NCBI GenBank assembly: GCA_024707325.1
Contig: JANPZY010000001.1
Location: forward strand, 1,302,001 to 1,366,000
DNA length: 64,000 nucleotides
Reading direction: 5' to 3'
Source of the DNA: Opitutus sp.
GTDB taxonomy: Bacteria > Verrucomicrobiota > Verrucomicrobiia > Opitutales > Opitutaceae
Shown here: one piece after another, positions 51,296-59,766 of the stretch
Position numbering within the stretch: position 1 is the stretch's first letter
Layout: the number at the start of each line of letters is the position of its first letter
Translations under genes and position numbers: made by a program
The notes under the pieces: model-generated
Told to the model about the DNA's origin: nothing
Seen by the model: the letters and a program-made list of their open reading frames with translations, nothing else
Database searches by the model: none

Positions 51296-51329
51296 GCGGG
51301 AACCGTGAGCGCGGGAGGGCCGTGGAACC

Positions 51330-51353
51330 GGTGGAACCCGCCGTCCTCGGCGG
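51330..51353. repeat. GC-rich palindromic dispersed repeat
   Basis: GGTGGAACCCGCCG then TCCTCGGCGG: CCGCCG and CGGCGG can pair. Two further copies in opposite orientations lie at 53521-53600. Extragenic, REP-like. Confidence 0.65.
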
Positions 51354-51374
51354 ATTGACGAGAGACCGGCGGCG

Positions 51375-51402
51375 AAAAAAAAGCCCGATGAGGACATCGG
51401 GC
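51375..51402 (-). terminator. Intrinsic terminator of purB
   Basis: On the minus strand GCCCGATG, loop TCCT and CATCGGGC are followed by a run of eight T. It lies 34 bases beyond the purB stop and separates purB from pfp. Confidence 0.88.
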
Positions 51403-51436
51403 CCCACCTAAGTGCGGGCGAACGCCTGCGTGCGGC

Positions 51437-52882
51437 TTACAGCAGGCGGCCGGGTTTGTAGTCGGCGGCGCCTTTGACCTGCTTGGCGAGCGGCTTCACT
51501 TCGTCGAGGAACGCATCGACTTGATGCGGGGCCGCGCCGACGAAGCGCGCGTTTTCCGAAAGAATCGCCTGCAGCGCCTTTTTGCCGAGGCCGATGCGCT
51601 TGTCGCCAGCGAGGCGGCCGAGCAGGTCGGCGTCGCCATTGCCGGAACGGAGCGCCTTGGCGGCGGCGAGCGCGTGCTCCTTGATCGCCTCGTGGGCGGT
51701 CTCGCGACCGGCGCCGCGTTTCACAGCCTCCATGAGGATCGTGGTCGTGGCGAGGAAGGGCAGGTTGCGCTCGTTTTCGGCGGCGATCGCGGCCGGGAAA
51801 ACTTCCATCTGACGGAGCACGGTGAGATAGGTCTCGAGCAGACCGTCGATCGCGAAAAACGCGTCCGGCAGCGCGACGCGACGGACGACCGAGCAGGAGA
51901 CATCGCCTTCGTTCCACTGGTGACCGGCGAGTCCGCTGGTCATGGCGACGTAGCCGCCGAGAATCGTGGAGAAGCCGCAGATGCGCTCGCAGTTGCGCGC
52001 GTTGACCTTGTGCGGCATCGCGGACGAGCCGACCTGGCCTTCCTGGAAACCTTCCGTGAGCAGGCCGGCGCCAGCCATAAGGCGAAGCGTGGTGGCAAAA
52101 CTCGCGGCGGCGGCGCCGAGCTGGTGCAGCGCGGACACGACCTCGAAGTCCAAGGAACGTGGATACACCTGGCCGACGGAATCGAGCGAGGCGCGGAAGC
52201 CGAGGTGCTTGAGCACGCGGCGCTCGAGCTCGGCGACCTTGTCGGCGCGACCGCCGAGGAGCGTGAGTTGGTCGAGCTGGGTTCCAACGGCGCCCTTGAG
52301 GCCGCGAACGGGATAGCGCGCGATGAGCTCGGAAATGCGAGTCGTCGCGACGAGCAATTCCTGGCCGAACATCGCGAGGCGTTTGCCGAGCGTGGTGGGC
52401 TGCGCCGGGACGTTGTGCGTGCGACCGGTGATCATCAGATCGCGATGCGCTTCGGCTTGCTTCGCGAGCGCGAGCAGCGCGGCGGACGCCTTGAAATGGA
52501 CGAGCTTCAGGCCGCGCAGAATCTGGAGTTGCTCGACGTTTTCCGTGAGGTCGCGGCTCGTGAGGCCGAGGTGGATGAACTGACGTTTCGCGAGATCGGA
52601 GAATTCTTCGATGCGCGCTTTCACGTCGTGCAACGTCACGCGCTCGCGCTTCGAAATGGAGTCGAGGTCGATCTGCCCCTTCACCTTCTCGTAGTCCTTG
52701 ATCGCTTCGGCGGGGATCGGCACGCCGAGGTCGCGCTGGCCCTTCATGACGGCGATCCAGAAATCGCGTTCGAGGGAGACGCGGCCGGTCTGCGACCAGA
52801 TGTCGCGCATGGCCGGCGAGGCGTAGCGGTCGGCGAGGACGTTGAGGATCGGCGCGGAGGCGGGAGTAGCGGAGTCTTTCAC
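51437..52882 (-). CDS. purB: Adenylosuccinate lyase
   Basis: A 481-residue enzyme of the fumarase/aspartase fold that cleaves SAICAR and adenylosuccinate in purine synthesis. Signatures are TLHDVKARIEEFSDLAKRQF, HLGLTSRDLTENVEQLQILR, MITGRTHNVPAQPTTLGKRL (catalytic His) and the flexible loop GQVGSSAMPHKVNARNCERI. The start MKDSATPASAPILNVLADRY is clear. A strong terminator follows. It is 112 bases downstream of ppnP on the same strand, giving a small nucleotide-metabolism neighbourhood. Confidence 0.95.
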   Translation of the reverse strand: MKDSATPASAPILNVLADRYASPAMRDIWSQTGRVSLERDFWIAVMKGQRDLGVPIPAEAIKDYEKVKGQIDLDSISKRERVTLHDVKARIEEFSDLAKRQFIHLGLTSRDLTENVEQLQILRGLKLVHFKASAALLALAKQAEAHRDLMITGRTHNVPAQPTTLGKRLAMFGQELLVATTRISELIARYPVRGLKGAVGTQLDQLTLLGGRADKVAELERRVLKHLGFRASLDSVGQVYPRSLDFEVVSALHQLGAAAASFATTLRLMAGAGLLTEGFQEGQVGSSAMPHKVNARNCERICGFSTILGGYVAMTSGLAGHQWNEGDVSCSVVRRVALPDAFFAIDGLLETYLTVLRQMEVFPAAIAAENERNLPFLATTTILMEAVKRGAGRETAHEAIKEHALAAAKALRSGNGDADLLGRLAGDKRIGLGKKALQAILSENARFVGAAPHQVDAFLDEVKPLAKQVKGAADYKPGRLL

Positions 52883-52994
52883 GGCGAGCGGTGAGTGTCA
52901 GTGAAGGGGCGGCGGCGATGCGAACGCAAAGTGGCGAAACGCGTCGCCCGAGGGAGGAGCTGAAGGCCGGGGAACGCGGCGAACGCGTGCGCGT

Positions 52995-53321
52995 TTACAG
53001 GAACGAGCAGATGTATTCGCAGATGCCGTCGGCGACTTCGATGGTGAAACCGGAGTTGCCGGGCACGTCGAAATAAGTGCCGGCGGCGTAGTCCTTGGCG
53101 GCGGTGGTGCCGTCGAGCGTCACGCGGCAGTGGCCGGCGACGATCTCCATGCGCTCGGGCGCGCCAGTGCCGAAGTGATACGAGCCGGGATAAATGAGCC
53201 CGAGGGTTTTCTTCGCGCCGTCGGCCGTGAGGAACGTGTGGCTGACGACTTTGCCGTCGAAGTAGATGTTGGCCTTGGCAAGGACCGTGACGCCGGAGAA
53301 TTGGGAAGGGATCGAGGACAT
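52995..53321 (-). CDS. ppnP: Pyrimidine/purine nucleoside phosphorylase, cupin fold
   Basis: A 108-residue single-cupin protein matching PpnP (formerly YaiE/DUF1255). The sequence VLAKANIYFDGKVVSHTFLT, GTGAPERMEIVAGHCRVTLD and YFDVPGNSGFTIEVADGICE YICSFL fits the family along its whole length. It phosphorolyses several nucleosides (family knowledge). It lies upstream of purB. Its upstream side is a 470-base block of inverted GAGAAC-type repeats. Confidence 0.93.
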   Translation of the reverse strand: MSSIPSQFSGVTVLAKANIYFDGKVVSHTFLTADGAKKTLGLIYPGSYHFGTGAPERMEIVAGHCRVTLDGTTAAKDYAAGTYFDVPGNSGFTIEVADGICEYICSFL

Positions 53322-53388
53322 GGGAGTTCGCGAGTGGAGCGCGCCTCTCAGAGGGGGGCAAGGCCGGAGCGTGTGCTCCCCGCAATCG

Positions 53389-53767
53389 TTCTCTTACTCG
53401 TAATCGTTCTCGTTCTCTCGGAGACTGGGGACGCCGCGCGGGCAACGTCGATTCTGTCGATGACGAGAAAGAGACGATTACGAGAACGGTCGCGCATCGC
53501 CTCTTTGCTCACGCTCGAAAAGGTGGAGCCCGCCGTCCCCGGCGGGCTTTTTTGGCGATCGCCGCGTGCTCAACCCGCCGAGGACGGCGGGTTCCACCTT
53601 CTCATCCACGCCTCCTGAGCGAGAAACCCCGCCTCGATTCGTTCTCGTTCTCTTTCTCGTAATCGTTCTCTCCGGTCTTTTTCTCTGCAGCCCGCTCGCG
53701 CGGTCGCGTGGTTTCGAGAACGAGAAAGAGAACGAGAAAGAGAACGATAACGAGAACGAGAACGAAG
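53389..53767. repeat. Pyrimidine/purine hexamer tracts forming two nested inverted repeats
   Basis: TCGTTCTC-type tracts at 53389-53424 and 53637-53675 are each followed by complementary GAGAACGA-type tracts at about 53459-53490 and 53717-53767. The tracts are built from units such as GAGAAC and GAGAAA. Each pair could fold into a long hairpin. They fill the 472-base gap between ppnP and holA, with the GC-rich palindrome pair in the middle. No gene is visible. Confidence 0.8.
53521..53600. repeat. Inverted pair of GC-rich palindromic repeats
   Basis: AGGTGGAGCCCGCCG... at 53521-53547 is mirrored by CCCGCCGAGGACGGCGGG... at 53574-53600. Each copy is itself a hairpin (GCCCGCC/GGCGGGC), and the first is followed by a T run, so it could also terminate plus-strand transcription. 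A third copy is at 51330-51353. Confidence 0.75.
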
Positions 53768-53793
53768 GGGGGCAGGGCTCCGAACGGGGCGTC

Positions 53794-54888
53794 TTACGCC
53801 GACAAACACCGCACGGCCATCTCGCGCAGGACTTCCTCCTGCTCGCGCGGGCGTTCGATGAGCTGTTTGAACGCGATGATGAACTCCTGCTGGTTGTCGA
53901 TCAGGCGCTTGAGCGTGGGGAGCTTCCCCGTGCTCGCGAGTTTGCCGACATACCAGGCGTTCTGCGTAAGGAGATTGTAAGAACTCTTCTCCGTCGCGCC
54001 GACGAACTTGCTGCCGTAGGTCGTCGCGGCTTTCGGCAGACCGTCGAGTCCGCGCGGGCCGACGCGCGCGTCGCCGGCGTCCACCAGTGCGCGCACTTGC
54101 AGGAGGATGCGGTTGCGATTCTGCAGCGCGGAGATGATCGGGCGCGCGTCGCCGCCGGTGAAGAAATGCCGGTGCAGCGCGGCGAGCGTCCACTTGAGGT
54201 CGCCGCTGAAAAACGCTTCCGCCGCCTCGAAGAAATCGCCCTCCGCGACGTTGGGCGTCAGATCGGCCACCATCGCCTCGTCGATCGGCGCGCCCTCGTC
54301 CACCGCCGTCGCGAGCTTGTGGACTTCCTCGACGAGCAGGCGTGTGTTGCTGCCGACCTTGGCGAGCAACAGCTCGACCGCGCCGGGTGCGAAACTCACC
54401 CCGAGCCGGCGCGCTTCCGCGAGCGCGACGCCGGCGAGCGCCTCGCCGTCCTTGTCGTCGCCGCCGACCAGCGTGAAGTCGCCGTGTTTCTCGCACCATT
54501 TCGGAAACGAGCGGCGGCGATCCACCGGCGCGGCCGTGATGAGCACTGCGGTTTCATCGGGATTGATCGTTTCGAGGATACGCTGCAGCTCCTCGACGTT
54601 TTTCAACGTGCCCTCGGCGCGCCCGGTGACGGTGTCGGCGAGAAAATTCACGTCCTTGAGCCAGACCACGCGTTTGCCGCCAAACATCGACACCGTCTGC
54701 ACGGAGTCGCGGAAACGATTCACGGCGGCTTCGACTTCGCTGACGTTGCCGGCGAAACCGCTCAGCACCTCGCGCGAAAACTCATCCGGCACTTCGGCCG
54801 CGAGGGCGGCGTAACGCTCCGCACCGAGCCGGCCGACGAGAAAATCGTCGGCGCCGCAGATGAACGTGAAGTTTTTCGCGTCGGCCAT
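53794..54888 (-). CDS. holA: DNA polymerase III delta subunit
   Basis: A 364-residue clamp-loader subunit. The N-terminal AAA+-like domain begins FTFICGADDFLVGRLGAERY and has SMFGGKRVVWLKDVNFLADT. The middle lid region has RRLGVSFAPGAVELLLAKVG and NTRLLVEEVHKLA. The C-terminal collar domain includes GDARPIISALQNRNRILLQV and SYNLLTQNAWYVGKLASTGK. The Walker A motif is absent, as is normal for delta. It acts with gamma/tau and delta' to load the sliding clamp. It is flanked on both sides by repeat-rich DNA and appears monocistronic. Confidence 0.92.
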   Translation of the reverse strand: MADAKNFTFICGADDFLVGRLGAERYAALAAEVPDEFSREVLSGFAGNVSEVEAAVNRFRDSVQTVSMFGGKRVVWLKDVNFLADTVTGRAEGTLKNVEELQRILETINPDETAVLITAAPVDRRRSFPKWCEKHGDFTLVGGDDKDGEALAGVALAEARRLGVSFAPGAVELLLAKVGSNTRLLVEEVHKLATAVDEGAPIDEAMVADLTPNVAEGDFFEAAEAFFSGDLKWTLAALHRHFFTGGDARPIISALQNRNRILLQVRALVDAGDARVGPRGLDGLPKAATTYGSKFVGATEKSSYNLLTQNAWYVGKLASTGKLPTLKRLIDNQQEFIIAFKQLIERPREQEEVLREMAVRCLSA

Positions 54889-54985
54889 CAGAGAAGGCGC
54901 AAGGTTGGACGCGCCGCCGCGCGCGAGGCAAGCGGGAGATGCGATTCACGAGCCACGCGTATGTGCAGGCCGAGCCGGGACGCGT

Positions 54986-55078
54986 CACGGAAACACGGAA
55001 GCACGGAAGGGGGCTGGGTTTTGGAATCGCGGAAACGCGGAAGGATGGAAACGCGGAAAAATAGAAAGACGCGGACCG
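54986..55078. repeat. GGAA-rich direct repeat tract
   Basis: Repeated CACGGAA and CGCGGAA motifs (for example GGAAACGCGGAAGG) run for about 90 bases. The same motifs occur at 14440-14476, again beside the inverted-repeat element. Together with the next feature it makes up most of the 345-base gap after holA; no gene is visible. Confidence 0.65.
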
Positions 55079-55107
55079 AAACGCTCTCTTCGCCCAACTG
55101 ATCTTGT

Positions 55108-55197
55108 CATTCTGAGCGCAGCGAAGAATCCATGTGGACTCTCGCAACGAAGCACGGCAGCGAAACTCCCACTGGATTCTTCGCTGCGCTCAGAATG
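55108..55197. repeat. 25-bp perfect inverted repeat element
   Basis: The arm at 55108-55132 (beginning CATTCTGAGCGCAGCGAAG) is exactly complementary to 55173-55197, with 40 bases between. One arm also occurs, diverged, at 14492-14516. This motif is a widespread extragenic repeat whose translation yields HSERSEES-type peptides in spurious frames. It has a MITE- or REP-like structure. Confidence 0.85.
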
Positions 55198-55233
55198 GCA
55201 GGAGAGCGTGACCTCGCTCGCGCACACTCCGAC

Positions 55234-56388
55234 TCAGCGCCGGCTGATTTTTTCGAGCAGCCAGATCGCGCCGCCGAGCAGGAGGAGATTGGGCAGCCAG
55301 AGGAGCAGGTCCGGCCGCAGCTCGGGATGGCGATCGAGCACTTTCACGGCCGTGGTCGCGAGGTAAAAGCCCATCGCGAGCACGAGCGCGACGCCGAGGT
55401 TGGCGGAGGTTTCGCGACGGGAAACTTTCAGGCCGAGCGGCACGCCGATGCAGGCGAGCGAGAGCACGGCGAGCGAGAGGTTGAATTTGTCGCTGATGAT
55501 CAGATCGAGTTTCAGCAGACGCTGGCGCAGGTCGGCGGCGGCGACTTCGTCTTGAGGCACGGGCGTCGCAACGAGTTCGGAGCGCTTTAGCTTCAGCTCG
55601 GAGTAGGTGAGCCAGTTATCCTTCATGCGCGCGGTGCCGGCGGGGCCGAAGAAGCGATCGAGCGAAAGACGGATCGGATCGGATTGTTCGAACGACCCCA
55701 CGAGCGGCGCTTCGGAGAAATCCTCGGGATCGCGGTCGGTGCGCGACTCGACCTTGGCGTCGAAGAGACGCAGCACGAAGGAATTGTCGGATTCGTCGTA
55801 GTCGATCTGCCCGGAAACGGCGTGCACGACGCGCACGGCTTCCTTGTTTTCGTCGAGTTGCCAGAGCCAGAAATCCTGCAGGAGCGCGCCTTCCTTCTCG
55901 TGCACGTAAACGACGTAGCCGGGAAAATCGCGGATGAAGGTCTTCGGGACGATGAAGCTCAGCGGATTGGCGCGCACCGCGGCGGCGAGCTGCTTGTAAT
56001 ACTGCACGCGCGCCCGCGGCATCGAATCGAAGTTGAAATACAGCGCGAGCCCCACCGCGGCGCTTGCGAGCAACACGATCGGCACGGCGATTCGGCCGAG
56101 CCCGACGCCCGACGCGCGCATGGCGGTGATTTCGCTGTCGGCCGACAGACGGCCCAGCGTGAGCAGCACACCGGTCAACATGCCCATCGGCAGCGCGTAA
56201 GTGATCGCGTGCGGCAGGAGCAGCACGATGAAGTGCGCCAGCGCCGTCGGAGAAAGTTGCCCGGCCGTGACGCGCGGCAGCAATTCGCGCGCGACATTGG
56301 GCACGACCATGATGAACACGAACAACGCGATCGCGCCCGCGCAGGTCACGAAAACACTTTTGAAGATGTAGCGATCGAGGAGGTTCAC
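55234..56388 (-). CDS. LptF/LptG family lipopolysaccharide export permease
   Basis: A 384-residue protein with a GTG start ([20 protein letters not shown]). Three N-terminal membrane helices, a periplasmic beta-jellyroll domain (about 140-280; [20 protein letters not shown]) and three C-terminal helices ([40 protein letters not shown]) match LptF/LptG. [34 protein letters not shown]-like conserved sequence is present as [20 protein letters not shown] followed by EITAMRASG. It would extract LPS with LptBC; whether it is F or G is not decided. It is 70 bases after yhbY. Confidence 0.88.
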   Translation of the reverse strand: [384 protein letters not shown]

Positions 56389-56458
56389 GTCGGCTCCGGA
56401 GGCGGGGACGCGCGACTCATCGCACACGCCCCGCGTGCTGCCAAGCTTCGTTGCCGGC

Positions 56459-56770
56459 TCAGGCGGGCAGTTCGATCTGGCGCTCCGCGGGCTCCGGGTT
56501 CTGGCGGTAAAACAGTGCCGTGTGTCCGACCGCGCCCACCCACACGCAGCGCCCTTCGTCGGCGATCTTTTCGCACAACGCCTCGCGCGCGTCGCGCTCC
56601 ACGCCGACGAAGCGCACCTTCACCAGCTCGTGGCTACGGAGCAGCTTCTGCAGTTCGCCGTAGAACGCCGGTGTGTCGCCCGCCTGCCCGAGCTTCAATC
56701 CCGGCTTGGTCGTCTGGCCCAGACCGCGGAGATACGAGCGCTGCGCGCCCGTGAGAGGAAATTCATACAT
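56459..56770 (-). CDS. yhbY: YhbY/CRS1-YhbY family RNA-binding protein
   Basis: A 103-residue protein. The start at 56770 (MYEFPLTGAQRSYLRGLGQT) is where the CRM domain begins. Features are KPGLKLGQAGDTPAFYGELQ, LLRSHELVKVRFVG and a C-terminal TALFYRQN. YhbY binds pre-50S ribosomal particles (family knowledge). An in-frame extension upstream lacks similarity. Divergent from tonB across 142 bases. Confidence 0.87.
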   Translation of the reverse strand: MYEFPLTGAQRSYLRGLGQTTKPGLKLGQAGDTPAFYGELQKLLRSHELVKVRFVGVERDAREALCEKIADEGRCVWVGAVGHTALFYRQNPEPAERQIELPA

Positions 56771-56912
56771 GCGCTCCAGCAACTCCCGCCGTGAGGCGGA
56801 CGGCAAGATTTGAGCAGCGCTTCGGGCAAAATCTGCGCGGTGAAGCAAGCAATGCGACGCTTTGGGCAAGTTATGCGGGGGCGAGTCAGCGCGATGAGCC
56901 TATTATCGGCTC

Positions 56913-57701
56913 ATGACCACTTCTACCCCGTCCAACCCCATCTCCGTGCTCACCGCACCGCCGAATGCTCGCAAGCCGCGCCCCCCAGTGGCCGGCGCGT
57001 GGCGCTACAATTCCGGCGGACGCTCCCGGACGGTGATGGTGGGCGCCGTCCTCACCTCCGCCGCGCTGCATGCGCTGCTCCTGTTCGGATTCAATCACAA
57101 GGCTCCGAAGGTCGAAAAAGTGGTGGAGGAGGAGGAAATGACGATCGCGCTCGTGATGCCCGATCTGAAGGAGCTCGACGAACCGGAGCCCACTCCGACG
57201 GATTCCGACGAGCCGCCCATGGACATCGGCCTCTCGGTGCCGACGCTCGCCGACGTGCCGAGCACGATCGACCTCTCGAATGCGTTCGTGCAGCAGATCG
57301 ATTTCTCGACGCTCACGCCGCAGCAGGATCTCTCCGCGGCGAAGGCCATCACGATCCCGACCAACATCAATCGTGGTGGTAAAGTCGGCGGCGGCATGAC
57401 GAACCTCTTCAACATCGCCGATCTCGATCGCGTGCCCGAGCCGATCGTGCGCGTCGCGCCGCAGGTGCCGGTCGGCATGCGTGAAGCCGGTTTCCGCGGC
57501 GAAGTGCGCGTCGGTTTCATCGTCAATGCCAACGGCGACGTGGTGCAGCCCTACATCATCAGGTCCACGCACCAGCGCCTCGAAGATCCGGCGCTCGTTG
57601 CGATCGCGAAGTGGAAGTTCCGTCCCGGCATCAAGGGAGGTCGCAAGGTCAATACCCGCATGGTGCAGCCGCTCGTCTTCACCGTCAGCGAACGCGATTG
57701 A
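56913..57701 (+). CDS. tonB: Energy transducer TonB
   Basis: A 262-residue protein. A cytoplasmic N-terminal segment precedes one membrane helix (VMVGAVLTSAALHALLLFGF, with the conserved Ser/His). A periplasmic acidic Pro-rich linker follows (KELDEPEPTPTDSDEPPMDI), then the C-terminal domain (VPVGMREAGFRGEVRVGFIV, ALVAIAKWKFRPGIKGGRKV). The WKFRPG motif is typical. It should energise the TonB receptors in this window. No exbB/exbD is adjacent. Confidence 0.9.
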   Translation: MTTSTPSNPISVLTAPPNARKPRPPVAGAWRYNSGGRSRTVMVGAVLTSAALHALLLFGFNHKAPKVEKVVEEEEMTIALVMPDLKELDEPEPTPTDSDEPPMDIGLSVPTLADVPSTIDLSNAFVQQIDFSTLTPQQDLSAAKAITIPTNINRGGKVGGGMTNLFNIADLDRVPEPIVRVAPQVPVGMREAGFRGEVRVGFIVNANGDVVQPYIIRSTHQRLEDPALVAIAKWKFRPGIKGGRKVNTRMVQPLVFTVSERD

Positions 57702-57728
57702 GCCCGCCGCGCCTCACGCGCCGCCGAA

Positions 57729-58430
57729 TCAGTCGAACTCACTCAAGGGGAGCTCCCGCCATTTGCCCGGCGGGAGCTCTTCCAGTTTCAGGTGGCCAAA
57801 CTGCGTGCGATGCAGCGTGAGCACCGTCGCGCCCACGGCCGCAAACATCCGTCGCACCTGATGATAGCGGCCTTCGGTGAGCGTGAGTTCCGCCTCACGC
57901 GACCCGATAAAGGTGAGCTCCGCGGGGGCGCACGGCGCGTCCTCTCCCTCGAGCTGCAGCGTGCCGCTCGCGAAAAGCGGTATCCACTCTGTGGAGACAT
58001 CGCGATCGAGCGTCGCGCGATAGACTTTCGGGACCTTGTGCTTCGGCGAGGTGAGCCGGTGCACCAGTGCGGATTGATCCGTCACGAGCAGCAGCCCGCT
58101 CGTTTCCTTGTCCAGGCGGCCGATCGAGGTGACCACGGGATTGCGCCCGCGCCAGCGCGGCGGAAACAGCGAGTAGATGTTGGGTCCTTCGCGCTCGTCG
58201 TGCGAACACACGAGGCCGAGCGGTTTGTGCAGGAGAAGAAGAATGCCGTCGGGATGGTCGAGCGGCTCGTCGTCCACGCGCACGGTGTGCGGATCGACTT
58301 TCTGCGCGGCGTTTTTAGCCGGTTCGCCTGCGATCGTCACGGCGCCAGCCTTCACCCAATCGCGCGCTTCGCTGCGCGAGCAGTAACCGAGATTGGAGAG
58401 CAGTTGATCGAGACGACGGAGAGAAGCCAT
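57729..58430 (-). CDS. rsuA: Pseudouridine synthase, RsuA family
   Basis: A 233-residue enzyme. An N-terminal S4 domain (RRLDQLLSNLGYCSRSEARD) is followed by the catalytic domain with the active Asp in SIGRLDKETSGLLLVTDQ, plus KVYRATLDRD and EGRYHQVRRMFAAVGATVL. RsuA modifies 16S rRNA U516 in E. coli; other RsuA/RluB members act on different sites, so the exact target is inferred. Convergent with tonB (27-base gap). Confidence 0.9.
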   Translation of the reverse strand: MASLRRLDQLLSNLGYCSRSEARDWVKAGAVTIAGEPAKNAAQKVDPHTVRVDDEPLDHPDGILLLLHKPLGLVCSHDEREGPNIYSLFPPRWRGRNPVVTSIGRLDKETSGLLLVTDQSALVHRLTSPKHKVPKVYRATLDRDVSTEWIPLFASGTLQLEGEDAPCAPAELTFIGSREAELTLTEGRYHQVRRMFAAVGATVLTLHRTQFGHLKLEELPPGKWRELPLSEFD

Positions 58431-58577
58431 GAGCGATGAACTTCACAGAAACGATCCGCAGCGGCATTGCACGATTTCGTTGCGCGTGGGTCTTGGATCG
58501 CGGGCGAAGAAAAAGACGGGAGAATGTTTTGCGCTCCCGCTGCGACTTTGCCCGCATCTCGCGCGTCACCTGCATCG

Positions 58578-59711
58578 ATGCTCAGCCGCTGCCTGCAACT
58601 CGTCTCCATTGCGTTCCTCGGTCTGGGGTTGCTGACGGTGCTGCCTGCGCCCTCGTGGGTGGACTGGCGGCTGACGATTCTCGTGGGCAGCTACGGTCAC
58701 TGGCTCGGCATTGGTGCGATCGTGATTGTGATCTGGGCGTGGAAAATCCGCATGCTCTCGCGTCGCGGCGCGATGCTGGCCGTCGCATGCGGTATCGGCG
58801 GCACGGTGCTGCTCACGAAACCCTCGATCGAGGCCGGACAACTCGGTCGCGCGTTGCCCACCGTGCTTGCGGATCGTTTTGGCGCCGCGCATGAGCCGCC
58901 GCGCGCGGCGTTTTCGCTTCGCGGGTTTTTGCAACGCTCCGCTCCGCGCGTGCCGGTGGCGTCGTTCGAATACGCGCCTGATCTCGGGCTCAGTTTCTAC
59001 CGCGCCGATCGTCGTGAGCCTGCGCCGTGCGTCATCGTCGTGCACGGTGGTGGCTGGGACAATGGCTACCGCTCGCAACTGCCCGATCTCAATTACCTGC
59101 TCGCAGCGCGCGGCTATGCGGTCGCGGCGATTTCGTATCGGCTCGCGCCCGCCGCACGCTGGCCCGCGCAACGCGAGGATCTGGTCGCGGCGCTTTCGTT
59201 TCTGAAAACACGCGCCGCCGAACTCGGCATCGATCCGCAGCGCTTCGTTTTGCTCGGCCGTTCCGCCGGTGGCCAGATCGCGGAGGCCACGGCCTGCACG
59301 ATCAACGATCCCGCCATCCGCGGTGTGATCGCGCTCTACGCACCCGCCGATCTCGAGTTTGCCTACAGTGTGGGCGCGGAGGACGACATCCTCGCGTCGC
59401 CGCGATTGATTCGTCAGCTCCTCGGCGGCTCACCCGCTGAGCAACCCGAGGCGATGCGGAGCGCGAGTGCGTATTTCCAAGTAAGCTCTGCGACGCCGCC
59501 GACCCTGCTTTTGCACGGACAGCTCGACACGCTCGTTTGGCACAAACAGAGCGAACGGCTCACCACGAAGCTCGAAGCCGCCGGCGTGAAGCACGCGTTC
59601 GTTTCACTGCCCTGGGCCTCGCACGCGTTCGACTACAGCCTGCGCTCGCCGGCCGGTCAGATCACGACCTACGCGATCGAGTGGTTTTTGGCCTCCGTGA
59701 CGGAGCCGTGA
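58578..59711 (+). CDS. Membrane-anchored alpha/beta hydrolase (HSL/BD-FAE-like)
   Basis: A 377-residue protein starting MLSRCLQLVSIAFLGLGLLT. Three hydrophobic segments occupy the first 95 residues. The catalytic domain has the oxyanion motif VIVVHGGGWDNGYRSQL, nucleophile elbow VLLGRSAGGQIAEA, an Asp in LLHGQLDTLVWHKQSER and a His in PWASHAFDYSLRSP. The HGGGW form is shared by carbohydrate acetyl/feruloyl esterases and HSL-type lipases. The active site could face the periplasm or cytoplasm. A hairpin and array 5 follow. Confidence 0.82.
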   Translation: MLSRCLQLVSIAFLGLGLLTVLPAPSWVDWRLTILVGSYGHWLGIGAIVIVIWAWKIRMLSRRGAMLAVACGIGGTVLLTKPSIEAGQLGRALPTVLADRFGAAHEPPRAAFSLRGFLQRSAPRVPVASFEYAPDLGLSFYRADRREPAPCVIVVHGGGWDNGYRSQLPDLNYLLAARGYAVAAISYRLAPAARWPAQREDLVAALSFLKTRAAELGIDPQRFVLLGRSAGGQIAEATACTINDPAIRGVIALYAPADLEFAYSVGAEDDILASPRLIRQLLGGSPAEQPEAMRSASAYFQVSSATPPTLLLHGQLDTLVWHKQSERLTTKLEAAGVKHAFVSLPWASHAFDYSLRSPAGQITTYAIEWFLASVTEP

Positions 59712-59721
59712 GACCCGGCAG

Positions 59722-59742
59722 GGACGTCTCTCCGAGACGTCC
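59722..59742 (+). terminator. Hairpin after the hydrolase gene
   Basis: GGACGTCTC, loop TCC and GAGACGTCC form a perfect 9-bp stem 10 bases after the stop codon. No T run. Confidence 0.55.
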
Positions 59743-59766
59743 ACCAAGGCCGCCCCATTCGCCCAC

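Noticed and set aside
55132..55366. Small frames encoding HSERSEES-type peptides
   Set aside because: They arise from the 25-bp inverted repeat, a well-known source of spurious annotations.
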